From Nymphaea colorata (taxonomy: Eukaryota > Streptophyta > Magnoliopsida > Nymphaeales > Nymphaeaceae), in the NCBI RefSeq assembly GCF_008831285.2, contig NC_045151.1, forward strand, positions 11,088,571-11,152,570: 64,000 bases of DNA, in the 5' to 3' direction. A program made the position numbers and the translations under genes. Shown one piece after another: positions 61,760 through 64,000 of this stretch. Within the stretch, counting starts at the first letter, position 1; each line of letters begins with the position of its first letter. The notes under the pieces were generated by a model. It did no database searches, was not told the DNA's origin, and saw only the letters and a program-made list of their open reading frames with translations.

Positions 61760-61941
61760 AGTAGATCAGCTCAATTAAGCTGATCTATTTTTGAGAAAAA
61801 AAAAAAAAAAAAAAAAGAGAAACAAAGGATCAGCTATTTGGGATGTGCCCTTCTTTAAATCTCCTTGGGAAATTTTCAAATCTGAAAAGTAGATCAGCCT
61901 AATCTCCTTTTCAAAATCTTCCCATTATGCACAGCTAGAGC

Positions 61942-61952
61942 CCTATAAATAG
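61942..61952 (+). promoter_or_regulatory. TATA box upstream of a short repeat-rich leader
   Basis: CCTATAAATAGAGC is a near-consensus plant TATA box. Downstream (61980-62290) are imperfect repeats of CATCTTCAGCTCA and CTCACGCAG with a small Ser/Thr/Leu-rich ORF (62069-62314) that I do not recognise. It may drive an LTR or a noncoding transcript. Confidence 0.4.
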
Positions 61953-62329
61953 AGCACTTGCAGCCCAAGGGAAGGAAGCCATCTCAGGCATGTTCAGCAA
62001 GTGGTACTTCAGCTCACGCAGGGAGCTCTGCTATCTCAGGCTTCTTCAGCTGATTTCTCCTACAACCATTGTCGTCTTCAGCTGAGCTATTGGACATCTT
62101 CAGCTCATACCTCACGCATCTTCGGCAAATGATACTTCATCTCACGCAGAGAGCTCTTACATCTCAGACATCTTCAACTGCAACTTGTTCTAACCATCCT
62201 CATCTTCAGCTAACGTCTTCATCTAAACGTTTAGCAATTCAGCTCATCATAGCAGCTGAGCTCCCAGACATCCCCAGCCCTTGCTCTATTAGCTGCTGCA
62301 CTTCAGCTAGGTAGTTTTTGTGAAAATCA

Positions 62330-62510
62330 ATGAAACGAGAGAGTGAGAGAGAGGGAACGAGAGAAAGGGAGAGAGACCACACGAGAAATTACGTGGTTCA
62401 GTCAAGCTCGACCTACGTCCATGAAGTCTTTCCTTTAGGATTACAATTCTGAAAAGGGAATCCTCTCTCACAACATTAGAATATGTTAGAGAGGAAAGAA
62501 AGCTAAATAG
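62330..62510 (-). mobile_element. Possible copia 3' LTR fragment
   Basis: On the minus strand it reads ACGTAGGTCGAGCTTGACTG then AACCACGTAATTTCTCGTGTG, a pattern common near the ends of plant copia LTRs. It lies just after the end of the copia pol frame. TG and CA borders were not resolved. Confidence 0.4.
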
Positions 62511-64000
62511 AAGTTTCAGGCTGGTCTATCAAAATCCAAAAATTTTGAATCTTGATTACAAATTTGAATTTCTTTCCCTTTGAAAAGATTTTGACATCTT
62601 CATACGTTGGAGCATTAATTGCTTTCCTCTTTTCACCATCAATTCCATTTCTTCCATATTTGGCTTGATATTCAAAATTTGTCTTACATTGCAAGATTGG
62701 CAAGGACGTTGGATTGGCAACCTTATTCGATCCAATCTTCATTTCAAGGACGTTTAGCATTTCCTTGAGATAATGAAATCTTGGCCCTGGTAATGGCTTA
62801 GTGAAAATATCAGCTAATTGTTTTTTTGATTGAATTTAATCTCAATTGTATTGTCTGTCGCCTTCTCTCTGATGAAATGATAGTCAATTTCTATGTGTTT
62901 TGTTTGTGCATGAAAAACTAGATTTGCCGCCAAATATGTTGGTCCAATGTTTCCGCACCATAAAATTGGTTATTTTTCAGCTTGAATTTTCAGATCTTTC
63001 ATCAAGTTATTTAGCCATATTACTTCTGAAAGAGCTCCTGCAATGACCTTGTATTCTGCTTATGTGCTAGAATTTGCCATTTTCTGTTGTTTGGTGGATT
63101 TCCAACATATGACATTGTGCCCAATTTTTGTAATATAGCCACTAGTGGATCTTCGGTCGTCCGGGCACCCGGCCCAATCGGCATCAGAGTAAGCAGATAA
63201 TGTGAAAGAATTAGATTTTGATATCTCAAAACCATGTTGTATGGTACCTTTAAGATATCATAAAATTCTTTTAACATGAGTCCAGTGAGTTGAAGTCGGC
63301 TGGTGCATGAACTAGCAAACTTTATTCAATGCATAAGTAATACCCGGGCACTATGTCACCGCGGTATGCCTGGGAGGCGCGTGTACCAGTACAGGGGTAC
63401 GTGGAGGTACGTTTGGATCTGGTTTCGGGTTGAAACCAGATCCAAACCATAATTTGATCTGAAAAAACATAAACCCTAACACATTTTGCCCGACGTCTTC
63501 TTCTCTGGTTCTCCTTCTCTGCCTCTGTTTCTTCTAAAAACTGAAAAGCTTCGATGACCGGCGGCGGCGGTGGCGATGGACGACCGGTGGATGGCAACCA
63601 GCAGACAGCAACGGAGGCGACGGTGGGTGCTTGCCTTGGGCGGTGACGGTGGGTGCTTTCCTTGGGTTCACGTTTCTTTTGGGCAACATCGGTGGACGGC
63701 AACCAGCAAGGCAGCAATGGAGCGGTGGTGGACGGCTAGGGCACCGAAGGCAACGGACGGTGAGTGGGTTGGCCTCTGTTTCTTCCTCTCTGATTTTTCA
63801 AAATTTACAATTTTTTTAATTAAAAAATTAATATTATCGCATAAAAAATACACCATACCCGTACCTTGATTTGCAAAAACGTCGTACCCATACCCATTTT
63901 CCCGTACCCATACCAGCACCCATACCGGTACCGCGGTGACATAGCCAGGGCGTGTTAAAGTGACATACTGAAGTGCTCCTATGATCTGACGATACTAAGT
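62503..64000 (-). pseudogene. Ty1/copia retrotransposon pol 3' part, interrupted
   Basis: On the minus strand, 64000-63945 reads YRQIIGALQYVTLTRP, the conserved block at the end of copia reverse transcriptase. After an inserted element (63351-63944) the frame resumes with ITYALNKVC, HQPTSTHW and VKRIL. RNase H follows, with DADWAGCPDDRRSTSGY at about 63190-63135 and a degenerate AEY region. The end reads [20 protein letters not shown] (about 62825-62765). A few stops are present (for example in the VKRIL-YLKG and WLNNL regions), so it is inactive. The rest of pol lies beyond the right edge of the window. Confidence 0.85.
63351..63944. mobile_element. 594-bp TIR element inserted in the copia pol region
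   Basis: The 16-bp inverted repeat CTATGTCACCGCGGTA is perfect at 63351-63366 and (reversed) 63929-63944. Flanks CCCGGGCA (63343-63350) and CCAGGGCG (63945-63952) agree at 6 of 8, suggesting an 8-bp target duplication and hence a hAT-type origin. Keeping one copy of the duplication leaves the copia frame uninterrupted at this point. Subterminal regions are rich in GTACC and CCCATACC. The core is GC-rich (GGCGGCGGTGGCGATGG) and gives overlapping short ORFs on both strands. These look compositional, although a captured gene fragment cannot be excluded. Confidence 0.8.

Larger units (their letters stand above)
59700..61935 (+). repeat. Repeat-rich block, possible LTR body
   Basis: Recurrent strings such as CAGCTCATTCAAAGCTGG, AAGCTTATTCAAAGCTGG, GATCAGCTCAATTAAGCTGAT and TTTGGGTGTGCTC repeat at irregular spacing, with CT runs between. 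The block ends at a plus-strand TATA box. This could be the U3 part of a large LTR, but no retrotransposon coding region follows on the plus strand, so the class is unknown. Confidence 0.3.

Noticed and set aside
63322-63919. Overlapping ORFs of up to 131 codons on both strands
   Set aside because: They fall within the GC-rich TIR element, and their composition mirrors the GGCGGTGG repeats. No domain is seen.

Overview
This is AT-rich plant nuclear DNA, probably from a flowering plant. It holds one convincing protein-coding gene, a three-exon R2R3-MYB transcription factor (39809-42765, + strand), set in a dense field of decayed transposable elements, microsatellites and small tandem duplications. 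The species cannot be named from the sequence. No rRNA, tRNA, CRISPR, prokaryotic operon or organellar insertion was recognised, and I found no previously undescribed multigene system.

Layout. 1-8747: two repeats built from GAGCTTGAC-like motifs, a minus-strand SINE, and small MITEs with 8-9 bp target-site duplications. 8748-16695: a large hAT-like element bounded by identical 8-bp duplications (CAACTGAC). It carries a broken minus-strand transposase with a TTF-type zinc-finger N-terminus and an intact hAT dimerisation C-terminus, and appears to be interrupted by a roughly 2.9-kb solo LTR. 17-27.7 kb: a minus-strand LINE lacking its reverse transcriptase, then a plus-strand LINE with recognisable reverse transcriptase, both broken. 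27.7-34.2 kb: mostly unassigned, with a 275-bp tandem duplication containing an exon-like segment. 34.2-39.6 kb: a CACTA-like terminus, a long-TIR MITE, long AT/CT microsatellites and two recent tandem duplications.

39.7-43 kb: the MYB gene with TATA box, GA-rich leader, and SINE- and MITE-like insertions in its introns. 43.7-51.6 kb: two broken Ty3/gypsy elements arranged head to head. 51.6-59.7 kb: no gene; a 159-bp duplication, three hAT MITEs and a plus-strand SINE. 59.7-64 kb: a pyrimidine-rich, repeat-rich block with a TATA box, then the 3' part of a minus-strand Ty1/copia element. The copia element is split by a 594-bp TIR element whose 8-bp duplication marks the insertion site.

The main theme is one hAT family. 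At least seven short elements share CAGGGGTGGAGCC-like ends and 8-bp duplications, and the 8-kb element has related ends plus a transposase relic, so it is a candidate source of mobilising activity. Four SINE-like copies share internal promoter boxes. The MYB gene is the only locus that looks functional.
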